59,047 nt of DNA, taken from positions 1-59,047 of the forward strand of contig CAJQLY010000022.1 of assembly GCA_905479295.1 (NCBI GenBank), given 5' to 3'. Shown here piece by piece: positions 36,254 through 45,372 of the stretch (its first letter is position 1; each line of letters opens with the position of its first letter). Origin of the DNA: an uncultured Gammaproteobacteria bacterium. GTDB lineage: Bacteria > Pseudomonadota > Gammaproteobacteria > UBA4575. The position numbers and the translations under genes are program-made. The notes under the pieces were generated by a model. That model did no database searches and was not told the DNA's origin. It saw only the letters and a list, made by a program, of their open reading frames with translations.

Positions 36254-37051
36254 CTAACCCTGTACGACCTGCTTTAGAAAACCATAGAGTAATCGGCCGT
36301 TCACATCCTGTAATATCACCGGCTTAGCATCTGCTAACCGAGACTGAATCATCACACCATTCGATTGTGGCGTAAGTGAAAAGATATGCTCAAATTTAAT
36401 ATCTATGCTGTGCTGCTTCTCACCTCGTAGGTAGAGGCATTGATTGCTCACCCACAGTTCTATTGTTGCCTGCTGTTTTGCCTGCACCGCAGAATGCGTC
36501 CTATTTCCTAGCAAACCACGAAACAACTGTCGCGCGAGCGACCATTGTGCACTTTGCTCCTGTGTATGTAGCAACGAAGTCTGTGGGAAGTAATATAAGA
36601 GCTCTTCACCTTCAGCCAACTCTTCAGTAAACCGATCAGCGGGGATATTTAGTGCAGGTATCTGGTCTTGACTGAGGCTCTTCAAGCCTAGCAAAGCAGT
36701 CTGCTGAGAGACAAAATTGGGTGTCAGAAATAATTTATCTGGCAAGGCCAATACCAGTAGCAAATCAGACCAAGCCTGCAAAAGAGAGCTTGGGCTATCA
36801 CTACTGAGCTGTTGCTCAGCATATTTTTCCAATGCTCGCACCAAGGCTCTTTTTGCAGGCTCAACAAGGAAGTTATGTCGCAGCAAGGACTGCTGTAAGA
36901 CAGAGGCTAAATCATCTGATGACTGGCGCTCAATCTGATCACTAAGGGTTTTATAGAGTTGCTCGCTCAGCGCCTGATGTTCAGCATAACAAGCTTTATG
37001 TAACCTATAAAAAAGGCCGGCGGAACGACCACAAAGGACACAACGTGCCAC
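36254..37051 (-). CDS. Hypothetical protein with zinc-knuckle-like N-terminus
   Basis: A 265-residue protein that I do not recognise. Its first 22 residues are MARCVLCGRSAGLFYRLHKACY. Cys4, Cys7, His18 and Cys21 form a CxxC...HxxC arrangement that looks like a small zinc-binding knuckle. The rest is moderately rich in Leu, Gln and Ser, without transmembrane helices or known catalytic motifs; the region near QATIELWVSNQCLYL to GRLLYGFLKQVVQG has a beta-strand-rich feel. It is transcribed in the same direction as mlaA and begins 41 bases upstream of it, not downstream. Nothing around it indicates a function. Confidence 0.75.
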   Translation of the reverse strand: MARCVLCGRSAGLFYRLHKACYAEHQALSEQLYKTLSDQIERQSSDDLASVLQQSLLRHNFLVEPAKRALVRALEKYAEQQLSSDSPSSLLQAWSDLLLVLALPDKLFLTPNFVSQQTALLGLKSLSQDQIPALNIPADRFTEELAEGEELLYYFPQTSLLHTQEQSAQWSLARQLFRGLLGNRTHSAVQAKQQATIELWVSNQCLYLRGEKQHSIDIKFEHIFSLTPQSNGVMIQSRLADAKPVILQDVNGRLLYGFLKQVVQG

Positions 37052-37092
37052 TCTAGATCACCCCTTCCGGCCTCGTTGTATCCTTTATAGGA

Positions 37093-37845
37093 TCAATCCA
37101 GCTGCTGGTATAAATCGTCATCAACCGGTGGTGTTCCATCATGTATCAAAAAATTACGGCGATCGAGATAAGCCTCACGAATGAATGCATACTTGTCAGT
37201 AGAGATCTCTTCTACAGTTTCTTCTATCGCCAATAGCTCAGCACGCAAACTAACCTTGTCGACTGCAATCACAGCTAGACGCTGATTAGTTGAAAGCTCA
37301 ATATGAGTCATAGGATCTAATAGCCACTGATCGACCGGAATAGATGGCGTATCACGCATAGTAGATGGACCAAAGAATGGTAGTACAACATACGGCCCTT
37401 CATTTACACCCCAAACTGCCAGGGTTTGACCAAAGTCTTCGTTATGCTTACGCATACCCCATGAGCTAGCCACATCAAAGAAACCAAGAATACCAGCCGT
37501 ACTATTCACAAGAACGCGACCAAAATCAGAGAATGCATCAGCAATCTTACCTTGCAATAGATTGTTCACACCGATGCTGACATCGTCTAAGTTAGCAAAG
37601 AAATTACTAATTCCACTCTGCATCGGGCTCGGTGTAATCGCCTGATAACCCTTAGCCACTGGCTTTAAAATAGCCTGGTCTAGGGTGTCGTTAAAGCTAT
37701 ACATAGACCGATTAAAACCCTGCCATGGATCTCGCTCATTTTCGGCATACTGAGTACTCGCACAGCCGCCTAACACTAGCAATACGCCAGTCAGCGATAC
37801 GATTTTCATTTTTTGTTGCAGCCAAATCAGCATTTTATTCTCCAT
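37093..37845 (-). CDS. mlaA: Outer-membrane lipid asymmetry protein MlaA (VacJ)
   Basis: MlaA is an outer-membrane lipoprotein that removes mislocalised phospholipids together with the Mla transport system. The 250-residue protein has a lipoprotein signal (VLLVLGGCASTQ). The family core follows: DPWQGFNRSMYSFNDTLDQAILKPVAKGYQ, GISNFFANLDDVSIGVNNLLQGK, GRVLVNSTAGILGFFDVASSWG and FGQTLAVWGVNEGPYVVLPFFGPSTMRDT. The remaining Mla genes are not in the window. It is 52 bases from argG, which reads on the same strand. Confidence 0.95.
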   Translation of the reverse strand: MENKMLIWLQQKMKIVSLTGVLLVLGGCASTQYAENERDPWQGFNRSMYSFNDTLDQAILKPVAKGYQAITPSPMQSGISNFFANLDDVSIGVNNLLQGKIADAFSDFGRVLVNSTAGILGFFDVASSWGMRKHNEDFGQTLAVWGVNEGPYVVLPFFGPSTMRDTPSIPVDQWLLDPMTHIELSTNQRLAVIAVDKVSLRAELLAIEETVEEISTDKYAFIREAYLDRRNFLIHDGTPPVDDDLYQQLD

Positions 37846-37897
37846 TTCAACTCAGTTGATAACATCCCTTTCAATAAATTAGGGTATCTATCGCTGT

Positions 37898-39115
37898 TTA
37901 CTTTTTAGTTCCAGCCTGAGCGCCAATTCTTAATCGTAGGGCATTTAACTTAATAAAGCCTTCGGCATCCTTTTGGTCATAAGCGCCACCATCATCCTCA
38001 AAAGTAGCAATCGCTTCATTGAAGAGGCTATGCTCGGATGAGCGGCGTCCAGCCACGTGTATATTACCCTTGAATAGGCACAAGCGCACCTCTCCAGTGA
38101 CATTTTTCTGCGTCTCATCGATCAATTTTTGGAGCGCCAAACGCTCTGGACTCCACCAATAGCCGTTATAGATCAGACTGGCATATTTTGGCATTAGCTC
38201 GTCTTTTAGATGGGCTAATTCACGGTCCAAGGTCAATGATTCCACCGCGCGATGGGCCTTCAATAAGATACTGCCACCCGGTGTCTCGTAACAGCCACGA
38301 GATTTCATACCGACATAACGGTTTTCAACGATATCTAATCGGCCAATACCATGGCGAGAACCGCGTTTGTTCAGCTCGGCAAGCATTTCCGCAGGCGATA
38401 GAGGTTCTCCATCAAGCGTTGCCGCATCACCCTGCTCAAAGCCAAGTACGATATATTCCGGCTCATCCGGGCCATCTGCTGGCGCTACGGTCCAACGCCA
38501 CATATCCGTCTCTGCTTCTGTCCACGGATCTTCTAATGGACCGCCTTCATAAGAGATATGTAATAGATTCGCATCCATAGAATAAGGTGATCCACCCTTA
38601 CGCTTTTGTTCTACTGGAACGCCCTGCTCAGCGGCATAGGCGAGCAAGGTTTCGCGCGAGTTAAGATCCCATTCACGCCATGGCGCAATAATTTTAATGT
38701 CCGGATTAAGGGCATAAGCCCCCAGTTCGAAACGCACCTGATCGTTACCTTTACCCGTTGCACCATGCGATACCGCATCTGCACCAGTCTCAGCTGCAAT
38801 CTCGATGAGACGCTTGGCAATCAATGGCCTAGCGATCGACGTACCGAGTAAGTACTCACCTTCATAGATGGTGTTTGCGCGAAACATTGGGTAAACATAG
38901 TCGCGTACAAATTCTTCGCGTAGGTCTTCAATGTAAATTTCTTTTACGCCTAAGGTCTGAGCTTTTGCTCTTGCCGGCTCAACTTCTTCACCCTGTCCAA
39001 TGTCGGCGGTAAACGTGACCACCTCACATTGATATTGATCTTCTAACCAGCGCAAGATCACGGAGGTATCTAAGCCTCCAGAATAGGCTAAGACTACTTT
39101 TCGAATGTCTGTCAT
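37898..39115 (-). CDS. argG: Argininosuccinate synthase
   Basis: ArgG condenses citrulline and aspartate with ATP in arginine synthesis. The P-loop-like ATP motif [16 protein letters not shown] opens the 405-residue protein. [67 protein letters not shown] and [18 protein letters not shown] are all standard. The related genes argD and argF lie about 4-7 kb away on the other strand. The gene is divergent from rnt. Confidence 0.97.
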   Translation of the reverse strand: MTDIRKVVLAYSGGLDTSVILRWLEDQYQCEVVTFTADIGQGEEVEPARAKAQTLGVKEIYIEDLREEFVRDYVYPMFRANTIYEGEYLLGTSIARPLIAKRLIEIAAETGADAVSHGATGKGNDQVRFELGAYALNPDIKIIAPWREWDLNSRETLLAYAAEQGVPVEQKRKGGSPYSMDANLLHISYEGGPLEDPWTEAETDMWRWTVAPADGPDEPEYIVLGFEQGDAATLDGEPLSPAEMLAELNKRGSRHGIGRLDIVENRYVGMKSRGCYETPGGSILLKAHRAVESLTLDRELAHLKDELMPKYASLIYNGYWWSPERLALQKLIDETQKNVTGEVRLCLFKGNIHVAGRRSSEHSLFNEAIATFEDDGGAYDQKDAEGFIKLNALRLRIGAQAGTKK

Positions 39116-39210
39116 AATAGTTACTACGGTTGTGTCTGCGGAAGGTGGTTGATTATATCCAACCCGCCAACGATTAGCCTAATTCTATTCACGTTAGCTC
39201 GGAAAAAAAC

Positions 39211-39891
39211 ATGTCGACAGTACGCACCAGACTCAACGATGAAGTTGATTTTGTCCCAATGGGCGCCCGCTTTCGCGGCTTTTGCCCGATCGTTGTCGAC
39301 GTTGAGACGGGAGGGTTTAATGTAGAAACCGACGCATTACTCGAGGTGGCAGCGATCATCTTAGGCTATGACGAACGCGGTGAACTCTACTGTAAAGACT
39401 CATACACCGTCCATATCGAGCCATTTGAAGGTTCAAACTTGGAACCAGCCTCATTAGAGGTAAATGGTATCGACCCCTTCCACCCTCTACGTATTGCGTC
39501 ACCTGAAAAAGAAGCCTTAGCAACTATTTTCAAGGCTTCAAATGCAGCGGTCAAAGAGAACCAATGCAAGCGAGCAATCTTAGTCGGCCATAACGCCCCG
39601 TTCGACTTAAACTTTATTAACGCCGCTGCTAGCCGTGCCAAAGTGAAAAACAATCCGTTTCACCCATTCAGCACATTCGACACCGTAACCCTAGGTGCGA
39701 TGGCTTATAGCCAAACCGTATTGTCTAAAATTGCAAAAGCAGCCAGCCTAAACTGGGATAACGAAAAAGCCCATACTGCGTTATATGATGCGCACATGAC
39801 GGCTGAAATATTCTGCAAAATCATGAATATGTGGAACCGCCGTGCTGATCTGATCATGCCATTTAATGACCCATCCGAGGTCACGACATAA
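39211..39891 (+). CDS. rnt: Ribonuclease T
   Basis: RNase T trims the 3' ends of tRNAs and other stable RNAs. It is a DEDDh exonuclease of 226 residues, with Exo I motif VVDVETGGFNVETDALLEVAA, a central LVGHNAPFDLNFIN, and the Exo III motif HTALYDAHMTAEIFC with the catalytic His. These positions fit the family. It is divergent from argG and convergent with grxD, as is common in gammaproteobacteria. Confidence 0.95.
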   Translation: MSTVRTRLNDEVDFVPMGARFRGFCPIVVDVETGGFNVETDALLEVAAIILGYDERGELYCKDSYTVHIEPFEGSNLEPASLEVNGIDPFHPLRIASPEKEALATIFKASNAAVKENQCKRAILVGHNAPFDLNFINAAASRAKVKNNPFHPFSTFDTVTLGAMAYSQTVLSKIAKAASLNWDNEKAHTALYDAHMTAEIFCKIMNMWNRRADLIMPFNDPSEVTT

Positions 39892-39954
39892 GGCAGTTCA
39901 ATCAGCCCATCCGTGAATATCAATCCACTTGGATGGGTCTACAAAACCAGTTAT

Positions 39955-40269
39955 TTAAGCACTAGCCTCGTCGATCATCTTCTGCAATTCACCACGCTCA
40001 GCCATCTCAAGCGTAATGTCACAACCACCGACTAACTCGCCCTTAATGTATACCTGAGGGAATGTTGGCCAATCAGCATAACGTGGCAGATTCTGGAAGA
40101 TCTCTGGATCAAGCAGGACATTAACGTAAGCAAACTCTTTACCACAGGCTTTCAAGGCCTCGGCAGTACGCATAGAAAAGCCACACTGTGGCATCTGCGG
40201 GGTACCCTTCATATAAACAACAACGGCATTTGACTCAACTTGCTCCCGAATACGGTCTAATACATCCAT
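39955..40269 (-). CDS. grxD: Monothiol glutaredoxin (Grx4/GrxD)
   Basis: A 104-residue glutaredoxin of the CGFS class, which carries and delivers iron-sulfur clusters. VVVYMKGTPQMPQCGFSMRTAEALKACG contains the active site, followed by WPTFPQVYIKGELVGGCDITLEM. I begin at the ATG of MDVLDRIRE, which has AGGAGA about six bases upstream and is the family start; the ORF track is 19 codons longer. It lies convergent to rnt, 64 bases apart. Confidence 0.95.
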   Translation of the reverse strand: MDVLDRIREQVESNAVVVYMKGTPQMPQCGFSMRTAEALKACGKEFAYVNVLLDPEIFQNLPRYADWPTFPQVYIKGELVGGCDITLEMAERGELQKMIDEASA

Positions 40270-40409
40270 TTCTAAATCTCCTGAGAATAACGCACTTTTA
40301 ATTAATTTCTGCAGTGTAGCCAGCACAGACCCAGTGAGAAACTAGCCAGCTTAGGTAGCCAGCCGCCTATTTCACTTAAATCTTGATGGCGCACATCATA
40401 CCTAGTGCA

Positions 40410-42182
40410 TCAAATGCAATCTACGTGCTCTTGCAACCAAAGTTCCAATAGCGCCATGTGCCATAACTTACTGCCTTGTAATCGCGTGTGATACTGATCA
40501 GGCGCAGCCAGTAAACGATCAATATAGTCTCTATTAAAGAGCCCGCGCTGACGACAAGCTGTTGAATTAAGCGCATCATTAACCATCGCTAAAAACTCAC
40601 CACGTACATATTTCAATGCTGGCATAGGGAAATAACCCTTGGGTCGGTCAATCACACTATCAGGGATCAAACCACGCGCGATCGCTTTTAATGGATATTT
40701 ACCTCCTTCACGCAACTTAAGCTCTGCTGGCATCTGCATCGCAAGCTCTACTAACTGATGATCTAAAAAAGGCACACGTGCCTCTAAGCCCCACGCCATA
40801 GTCATACTGTCGACACGTTTAACTGGGTCATCAACAATTAGCGTGCCTACATCAAAGCGTAATACCGCATCCATAAATGTATCGGCATGTTTTGTCTCCA
40901 ACGCCTTTCTGACTAAAGCACTGGTGTAATCTTGATCGACATAATTAGCGTGCACCGTTTCACTATATTCAGTGAAGTCACGATCAAAATAATGATCTGC
41001 AAATCGACGCAAGGGATTCCCTTTTGCAGCATTCATCTGCGGATACCAGAAATAACCAGCAAATAGTTCATCTGCTCCTTGGCCTGACTGTACGACTTTA
41101 ATATCCTGTGAGACCTGTTCAGCCAACAAATAAAAAGCAACTGCGTCTTGTGCCACCATAGGCTCTGGCATATGTGCAATCGCTTCCGGTAATCGCTGTA
41201 AAACCTGACCATTGGGTATGTAGTGACGCTGATGATCGGTAGCAAAAGCCTCGACTACAGCATCGGAATACTCAAATTCATTACCACGCTCTTCCGGCTG
41301 ATCCTCAAAACCAACTGAATAGGTCTTTACCGCAGCATGGCTCTGCGCTAACAAACCCACTAGCAGGCTTGAATCCAGCCCACCTGAGAGCAACACACCA
41401 ACCGGTACATCGGCAACCTCATTACGTCGATCAACCGCTAGCTGCAAAGCTGCTCGGGTCTGCTCAATCCAGTCCTGCTCACTTCTTTCTTCACCTCGGG
41501 TTGCAGATAGTTCCCAGTAGGATTGCACTGCACTAACGCCATCCTGGTCAACCCAAATAAAACTGCCCGGCTCTAATTTACGCAGCCCTTTTAGCATGGT
41601 GCGTGGCGCTGGCACCACCGCATGTAAAGTGAATTGATGCTGTAAAGCTTCGGCATCAATACTGGTATCAATATCACCTGTTGCAAGCAAGGCCTGTGTA
41701 TTAGAGGCAAAATTAAAGCGCTTCTGATCAACACTGTAATACAGTGGTTTAATGCCTAAACGATCCCTGGCAAGAAACAGCCGTTTTTTTCTTAAATCAT
41801 AAATTGCAAAGGCAAACATACCAATCAAGCGACTAAGGCAGGCCTCACCCCAAAGCTCAAATGCCTTAAGAATTACCTCAGTATCCCCTTGGCTTTGAAA
41901 ATGCACACCCATCGTCTGCATTTCACGACGCAACTCAGGATAGTTATAGATCGTGCCATTGAAGACAATCGCCAATGTTGAATCAGCATTAAATAATGGC
42001 TGCGCACTACTACTTGATAGATCGATTACGGCCAAGCGTCGATGTATTAACCCAACATTCTCCTTTACATAGGTACCGGCCGAATCTGGACCACGCCGCT
42101 CTAGACGTGACAACATCTTATTCATTTTATCTTTATCGACTGCCTTTGAATCAAACCGCAGCTCGCCACCAATTCCACACAT
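40410..42182 (-). CDS. asnO: N-acetylglutaminylglutamine amidotransferase-like (asparagine synthetase family)
   Basis: A 590-residue protein with an N-terminal glutaminase domain (Cys2 nucleophile, MCGIGGELRF) and a C-terminal synthetase domain with the PP-loop VGVLLSGGLDSSLLVGLL. It matches asparagine synthetases in general, but several pieces (TLHAVVPAPRTMLKG, VVQSGQGADELFAGYFWYPQ) and the length resemble the Pseudomonas amidotransferase that finishes N-acetylglutaminylglutamine amide, an osmoprotectant dipeptide. In Pseudomonas it is next to the peptide synthetase ngg. No such gene is in this window, so the pathway must be completed elsewhere, or this enzyme has another role. General asparagine synthesis (AsnB) is the alternative. 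Confidence 0.75.
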   Translation of the reverse strand: MCGIGGELRFDSKAVDKDKMNKMLSRLERRGPDSAGTYVKENVGLIHRRLAVIDLSSSSAQPLFNADSTLAIVFNGTIYNYPELRREMQTMGVHFQSQGDTEVILKAFELWGEACLSRLIGMFAFAIYDLRKKRLFLARDRLGIKPLYYSVDQKRFNFASNTQALLATGDIDTSIDAEALQHQFTLHAVVPAPRTMLKGLRKLEPGSFIWVDQDGVSAVQSYWELSATRGEERSEQDWIEQTRAALQLAVDRRNEVADVPVGVLLSGGLDSSLLVGLLAQSHAAVKTYSVGFEDQPEERGNEFEYSDAVVEAFATDHQRHYIPNGQVLQRLPEAIAHMPEPMVAQDAVAFYLLAEQVSQDIKVVQSGQGADELFAGYFWYPQMNAAKGNPLRRFADHYFDRDFTEYSETVHANYVDQDYTSALVRKALETKHADTFMDAVLRFDVGTLIVDDPVKRVDSMTMAWGLEARVPFLDHQLVELAMQMPAELKLREGGKYPLKAIARGLIPDSVIDRPKGYFPMPALKYVRGEFLAMVNDALNSTACRQRGLFNRDYIDRLLAAPDQYHTRLQGSKLWHMALLELWLQEHVDCI

Positions 42183-42274
42183 AGGCTCTGAATATTATCC
42201 TTACTTTAAAGAACTAAACTGAAATCAGCATATACGCTGAAATAGACTTGATATCGATTCTATCGACTCGGGTC

Positions 42275-42353
42275 TGTTGTTGTTTTTCGAACCAAAACCT
42301 TCTATGGTCTTGAGCTAGTCGGATGTGCTTTAAGCATGCCCGAAACAACAACA
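42275..42353. repeat. Long-range inverted repeat before the PuuD-like operon
   Basis: TGTTGTTGTTT (42,275-42,285) and AAACAACAACA (42,343-42,353) are perfect 11-bp inverted arms 57 bases apart, in the gap between the divergent asnO and the 25-residue ORF. CGGG and CCCG also flank the arms. A small palindrome TGCTTTAAGCA lies inside the loop. It could be a regulatory site for either gene. Confidence 0.5.
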
Positions 42354-42381
42354 AAATAAACTGTACTACTCGAGGTAAAAC

Positions 42382-42459
42382 ATGAACCCATTGAACTCCG
42401 TATTAGGAACAATCATTACCGGCATCGTCCTATCCATCATTATTATGATTCTGGTCTAG
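42382..42459 (+). CDS. 25-residue single-helix membrane peptide
   Basis: A tiny ORF below the track cut-off. MNPLNSVLGTIITGIVLSIIIMILV is a short polar start followed by one transmembrane helix. CGAGGT with GAGG lies eight bases before the ATG. The PuuD-like membrane protein gene begins 59 bases after the stop, so the two probably share a transcript. A partner or assembly peptide for that membrane protein is a plausible reading. I do not recognise it. Confidence 0.6.
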   Translation: MNPLNSVLGTIITGIVLSIIIMILV

Positions 42460-42518
42460 GCACCTCGCTAGCGTATATCGCATAACATTAATAATCAAAA
42501 TTACAGGAGTTAGATTTA

Positions 42519-43013
42519 ATGAATACTTTTGCACTAGCCGTATGGCTACATGTCTTTGTGGGCATCATCTGGATTGGACTGCTTTACTACTTTAACTTTG
42601 TGCAAGTGAGTGCAGTTGCCGCTGCGACTGCAGATACCGACGGCCCTGGCCCAGCTGCCATCGGCAAATATATAGCGCCACGTGCACTTGCTTGGTTCCG
42701 TTGGAGTGCACTAGCTACTTGGATCTCTGGCGCAGCCGCTTTGGAATATGTTGGTGGCTTAGGCACTAATATGCTCTTTACCGATGGTGTTACTGTTATC
42801 GGTATCGGCGCATGGCTTGGCACTATCATGTTACTTAACGTTTGGGGCCCAATCTGGCAAAACCAGAAGAAAATACTCGGCATTAAGCCAGCTTCTGACG
42901 CTGAGAAAGCAACTGCTAAAAAAGTGGCCTTCCTTGCATCTCGCACCAACACGGTACTATCCATCCCTATGCTAATGTGCATGGTCGGTCATGGTCATGG
43001 CTTAGTCTTCTAA
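42519..43013 (+). CDS. PuuD-like membrane protein (urate hydroxylase-related)
   Basis: A 164-residue integral membrane protein with four hydrophobic segments. The start MNTFALAVWLHVFVGIIWIGLLYYFNFVQ and the middle WFRWSALATWISGAAALEYVGG fit the membrane-embedded, N-terminal domain of PuuD-type urate hydroxylases. AWLGTIMLLNVWGPIWQNQKKILG then NTVLSIPMLMCMVGHGHG follow, with conserved His and Trp residues that may bind haem. PuuD itself has an additional cytochrome c domain, which is absent here. A urate role is not supported by any neighbour. An electron-transfer or unknown membrane function is equally possible. Confidence 0.75.
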   Translation: MNTFALAVWLHVFVGIIWIGLLYYFNFVQVSAVAAATADTDGPGPAAIGKYIAPRALAWFRWSALATWISGAAALEYVGGLGTNMLFTDGVTVIGIGAWLGTIMLLNVWGPIWQNQKKILGIKPASDAEKATAKKVAFLASRTNTVLSIPMLMCMVGHGHGLVF

Positions 43014-43028
43014 GAATAGGCCTTTATC

Positions 43029-43120
43029 GGGGCGGTTAACGTAACCGCCCCAAATGCTAGAATATTAAGTAATTTAATAGCATAATCATTAAACGGCAGC
43101 GGCTCTCCGCTGCCGTTTTT
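43029..43120 (+). terminator. Hairpin pair and strong intrinsic terminator after PuuD-like gene
   Basis: A perfect 10-bp hairpin GGGGCGGTTA-ACG-TAACCGCCCC (43,029-43,051) is followed by a perfect 12-bp hairpin AAACGGCAGCGG-CTCT-CCGCTGCCGTTT running into TTTTT (43,091-43,120). The second is a textbook terminator. The first has no T-tract. They close the transcript from the 25-residue ORF and PuuD-like gene before argD. Confidence 0.9.
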
Positions 43121-43151
43121 GGTTATAACAAAACAATTATCAGGAAAATAC

Positions 43152-44333
43152 GTGGACGCCTTACTTCCTACCTATGCACGCAAAGCAATTAGTTTCACCC
43201 ACGGTGAAGGGGCTTGGCTATGGGATGAACAGGGTGAGCGTTATCTAGACGCACTCTCTGGCATTGCTGTCTGTGGCTTGGGCCATGCCCACCCTGCGGT
43301 GGCCACAGCACTTAGCGAGCAAGCGCAAAAACTGGTGCACACATCAAATATTTACCATATTCAAAAGCAAGAACAGCTTGGCGCACGCCTCTGTGAAATC
43401 AGTGGCATGGAGAAAGTTTTTTTCTGTAATTCTGGCGCCGAGGCAAATGAAGCTGCTATTAAGCTTGCACGCATGTATGGCCATAAAAAAGGCATCCAGC
43501 AACCACATACCCTGGTATTCGAAAACAGTTTTCACGGCCGTACCATGGCCACCCTAACAGCTACTGGCAACCGAGCAGCACATGCTGGCTTTGAACCCTT
43601 AGTACCAGGCTTCATACGAGCACACTACGATAATATTGGTGCAATACGTCAACTCTGCGCACAACATAAACAACTGAGTGCCATTTTGGTCGAGCCGATT
43701 CAAGGTGAAGGTGGCATACACATCCCATCACCGGACTTCCTGCCACAGCTACGCGCCATCTGTGATGACCATGATTTGTTACTAATGATTGATGAAGTGC
43801 AAGCCGGTAATGGCCGTACAGGCACTTGGTATGGCTATCAACAAACTGACATCCTGCCAGACGTTATGACCACAGCCAAAGGTTTAGGCAATGGCGTGCC
43901 TATTGGTGCCTGCCTCACTAGGACTAAGGCTAATGACTTATTTAAACCCGGCAATCATGGCAGCACCTTTGGTGGTAACCCTTTAGCCTGTGCTGCTGGT
44001 TTAGCCGTGCTCGACACGATCGAACAGCAACAGCTTCTAGGCCATGTTACAAAAACCTCTGAGCTGTTACTAAATACCTTGAAACAGCGTTTAAGCCAGC
44101 ATCCACTGTGTCATGATATTCGAGGACAAGGCATGATGCTTGGCATAGAGTTAACTCAGCCCTGCGCTGAAATTGTAGATATTGCTTTAGAACAAAAACT
44201 CCTACTCAACGTTACGGCAGGCAAAGTAATTCGTCTACTACCACCGTTGATTATCAATAACGAACAAGTGGAACTGATTGCCGAAGGTGTGGCTCGCTGT
44301 GTCGAGATCTTTGCCGAACGCCAATCTAATTAA
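43152..44333 (+). CDS. argD: Acetylornithine / succinyldiaminopimelate aminotransferase
   Basis: ArgD transaminates N-acetylglutamate semialdehyde in arginine synthesis and the related lysine-pathway step. The class III PLP motif is at [17 protein letters not shown] with the catalytic Lys, preceded by [29 protein letters not shown] and [14 protein letters not shown] are also standard. I start at the GTG at 43,152 ([14 protein letters not shown]) because AGGA precedes it by six bases; the ORF-track TTG at 43,119 is inside the terminator T-run. The result has 393 residues. It is two bases from argF. Confidence 0.93.
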   Translation: MDALLPTYARKAISFTHGEGAWLWDEQGERYLDALSGIAVCGLGHAHPAVATALSEQAQKLVHTSNIYHIQKQEQLGARLCEISGMEKVFFCNSGAEANEAAIKLARMYGHKKGIQQPHTLVFENSFHGRTMATLTATGNRAAHAGFEPLVPGFIRAHYDNIGAIRQLCAQHKQLSAILVEPIQGEGGIHIPSPDFLPQLRAICDDHDLLLMIDEVQAGNGRTGTWYGYQQTDILPDVMTTAKGLGNGVPIGACLTRTKANDLFKPGNHGSTFGGNPLACAAGLAVLDTIEQQQLLGHVTKTSELLLNTLKQRLSQHPLCHDIRGQGMMLGIELTQPCAEIVDIALEQKLLLNVTAGKVIRLLPPLIINNEQVELIAEGVARCVEIFAERQSN

Positions 44334-44335
44334 CT

Positions 44336-45241
44336 ATGGCTAGACATTTTCTTACCCTACTCGATTTAAGCCCAACTGAATTACAGGCTGTGATTGAACG
44401 CGCCTGTGAACTCAAAGCACTACAGTTAAAGGATGAGCTCTATGCCCCTTTTACAAATAAAACGTTGGCCATGTTATTTGATAAATCATCCACTCGCACT
44501 CGGGTTTCTTTTGAGACTGGTATGGCGCAGTTTGGTGGCCATGCCTTATTCCTTTCATCCAAAGATACCCAGTTGGGGCGCGGTGAACCAGTAGAAGATA
44601 CAGCTCGTGTTCTCTCGCGCATGGTCGATATCGTTATGATTCGTACCTTTGAGCACGCCACGGTAGAGCGCTATGCAGCAAACTCAGATATCCCAGTAAT
44701 CAATGGTTTAACCGACCTCTATCACCCCTGCCAGTTATTAGCAGATATGCAGACCTGGTATCAGTATCGCGGCTCTATTGCCGGCGCCACTGTCACGTGG
44801 ATAGGTGATGGTAATAATATGTGCCATTCTTATATCAATGCCGCCAAACAGCTCGGTTTTAAGCTTAATATCGGCTGTCCAGAAGGCTATTCGCCAGACA
44901 GTGCCATAGTCGCCTCAGCTGGTACACAGGTCGAGATCTTCCACAATGCAGAAGACGCTGCGCGTAATGCAGACCTTATCGTTACCGACGTATGGGCGAG
45001 CATGGGGCAGGAAGAAGAACAAAAATTACGTGAAAAAGCCTTCAGTAAGTTCCAAGTCAATAGCCGCCTAATGCAGCAAGCAAATAGTGATGCTTTGTTT
45101 ATGCATTGCCTGCCGGCGCATCGCGATGAAGAAGTTAGCACTGAGGTATTGGAAGGTCCTCAAAGTGTCGTTTGGGATGAAGCTGGTAATCGCTTACATG
45201 CCCAAAAAGCCTTAATTGAGTTTCTCTTATTGGCGCAATAA
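44336..45241 (+). CDS. argF: Ornithine carbamoyltransferase
   Basis: ArgF converts ornithine and carbamoyl phosphate to citrulline. The 301-residue protein has the carbamoyl-phosphate motif [24 protein letters not shown], and the ornithine-binding motif [15 protein letters not shown], with [11 protein letters not shown] between them. It is coupled to argD. Together with argG these give the later steps of arginine synthesis. No arginine repressor box was recognised upstream of argD. Confidence 0.97.
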   Translation: MARHFLTLLDLSPTELQAVIERACELKALQLKDELYAPFTNKTLAMLFDKSSTRTRVSFETGMAQFGGHALFLSSKDTQLGRGEPVEDTARVLSRMVDIVMIRTFEHATVERYAANSDIPVINGLTDLYHPCQLLADMQTWYQYRGSIAGATVTWIGDGNNMCHSYINAAKQLGFKLNIGCPEGYSPDSAIVASAGTQVEIFHNAEDAARNADLIVTDVWASMGQEEEQKLREKAFSKFQVNSRLMQQANSDALFMHCLPAHRDEEVSTEVLEGPQSVVWDEAGNRLHAQKALIEFLLLAQ

Positions 45242-45243
45242 AC

Positions 45244-45372
45244 AGCCATAGTGACGCCTATCACAACAGCCTAGGTGCCGGTTGGGGTTGGCTAATGTTC
45301 TTATTTGCCTTGTTTGGCACGATTACAGCTTTTGGTATTGGCAACATGGTGCAGTCCAATTCTTATGTCTAA
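45244..45372 (+). pseudogene. Remnant of a sodium:alanine symporter (AgcS)
   Basis: Between argF and nadC one frame reads AYHNSLGAGWGWLMFLFALF, then GTITAFGIGNMVQSNS. This is the well-known AGCS-family membrane block, in which FGIGNMVQSNS is nearly invariant. The reading lasts 42 codons and ends with a stop at 45,370-45,372, seven bases into nadC. There is no start and none of the rest of the roughly 450-residue symporter is present. It is therefore the scar of a lost gene between argF and nadC. The nadC ATG lies inside the scar. Confidence 0.85.

Noticed and set aside
43119-43151. argD start at the ORF-track TTG
   Set aside because: It lies within the T-run of the terminator at 43,091-43,120. 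The GTG at 43,152 has a ribosome-binding site and fits the family.
45305-45364. nadC N-terminal extension of 20 residues
   Set aside because: The extra residues overlap the agcS remnant in another frame and do not resemble NadC. The ATG at 45,365 is the family start.
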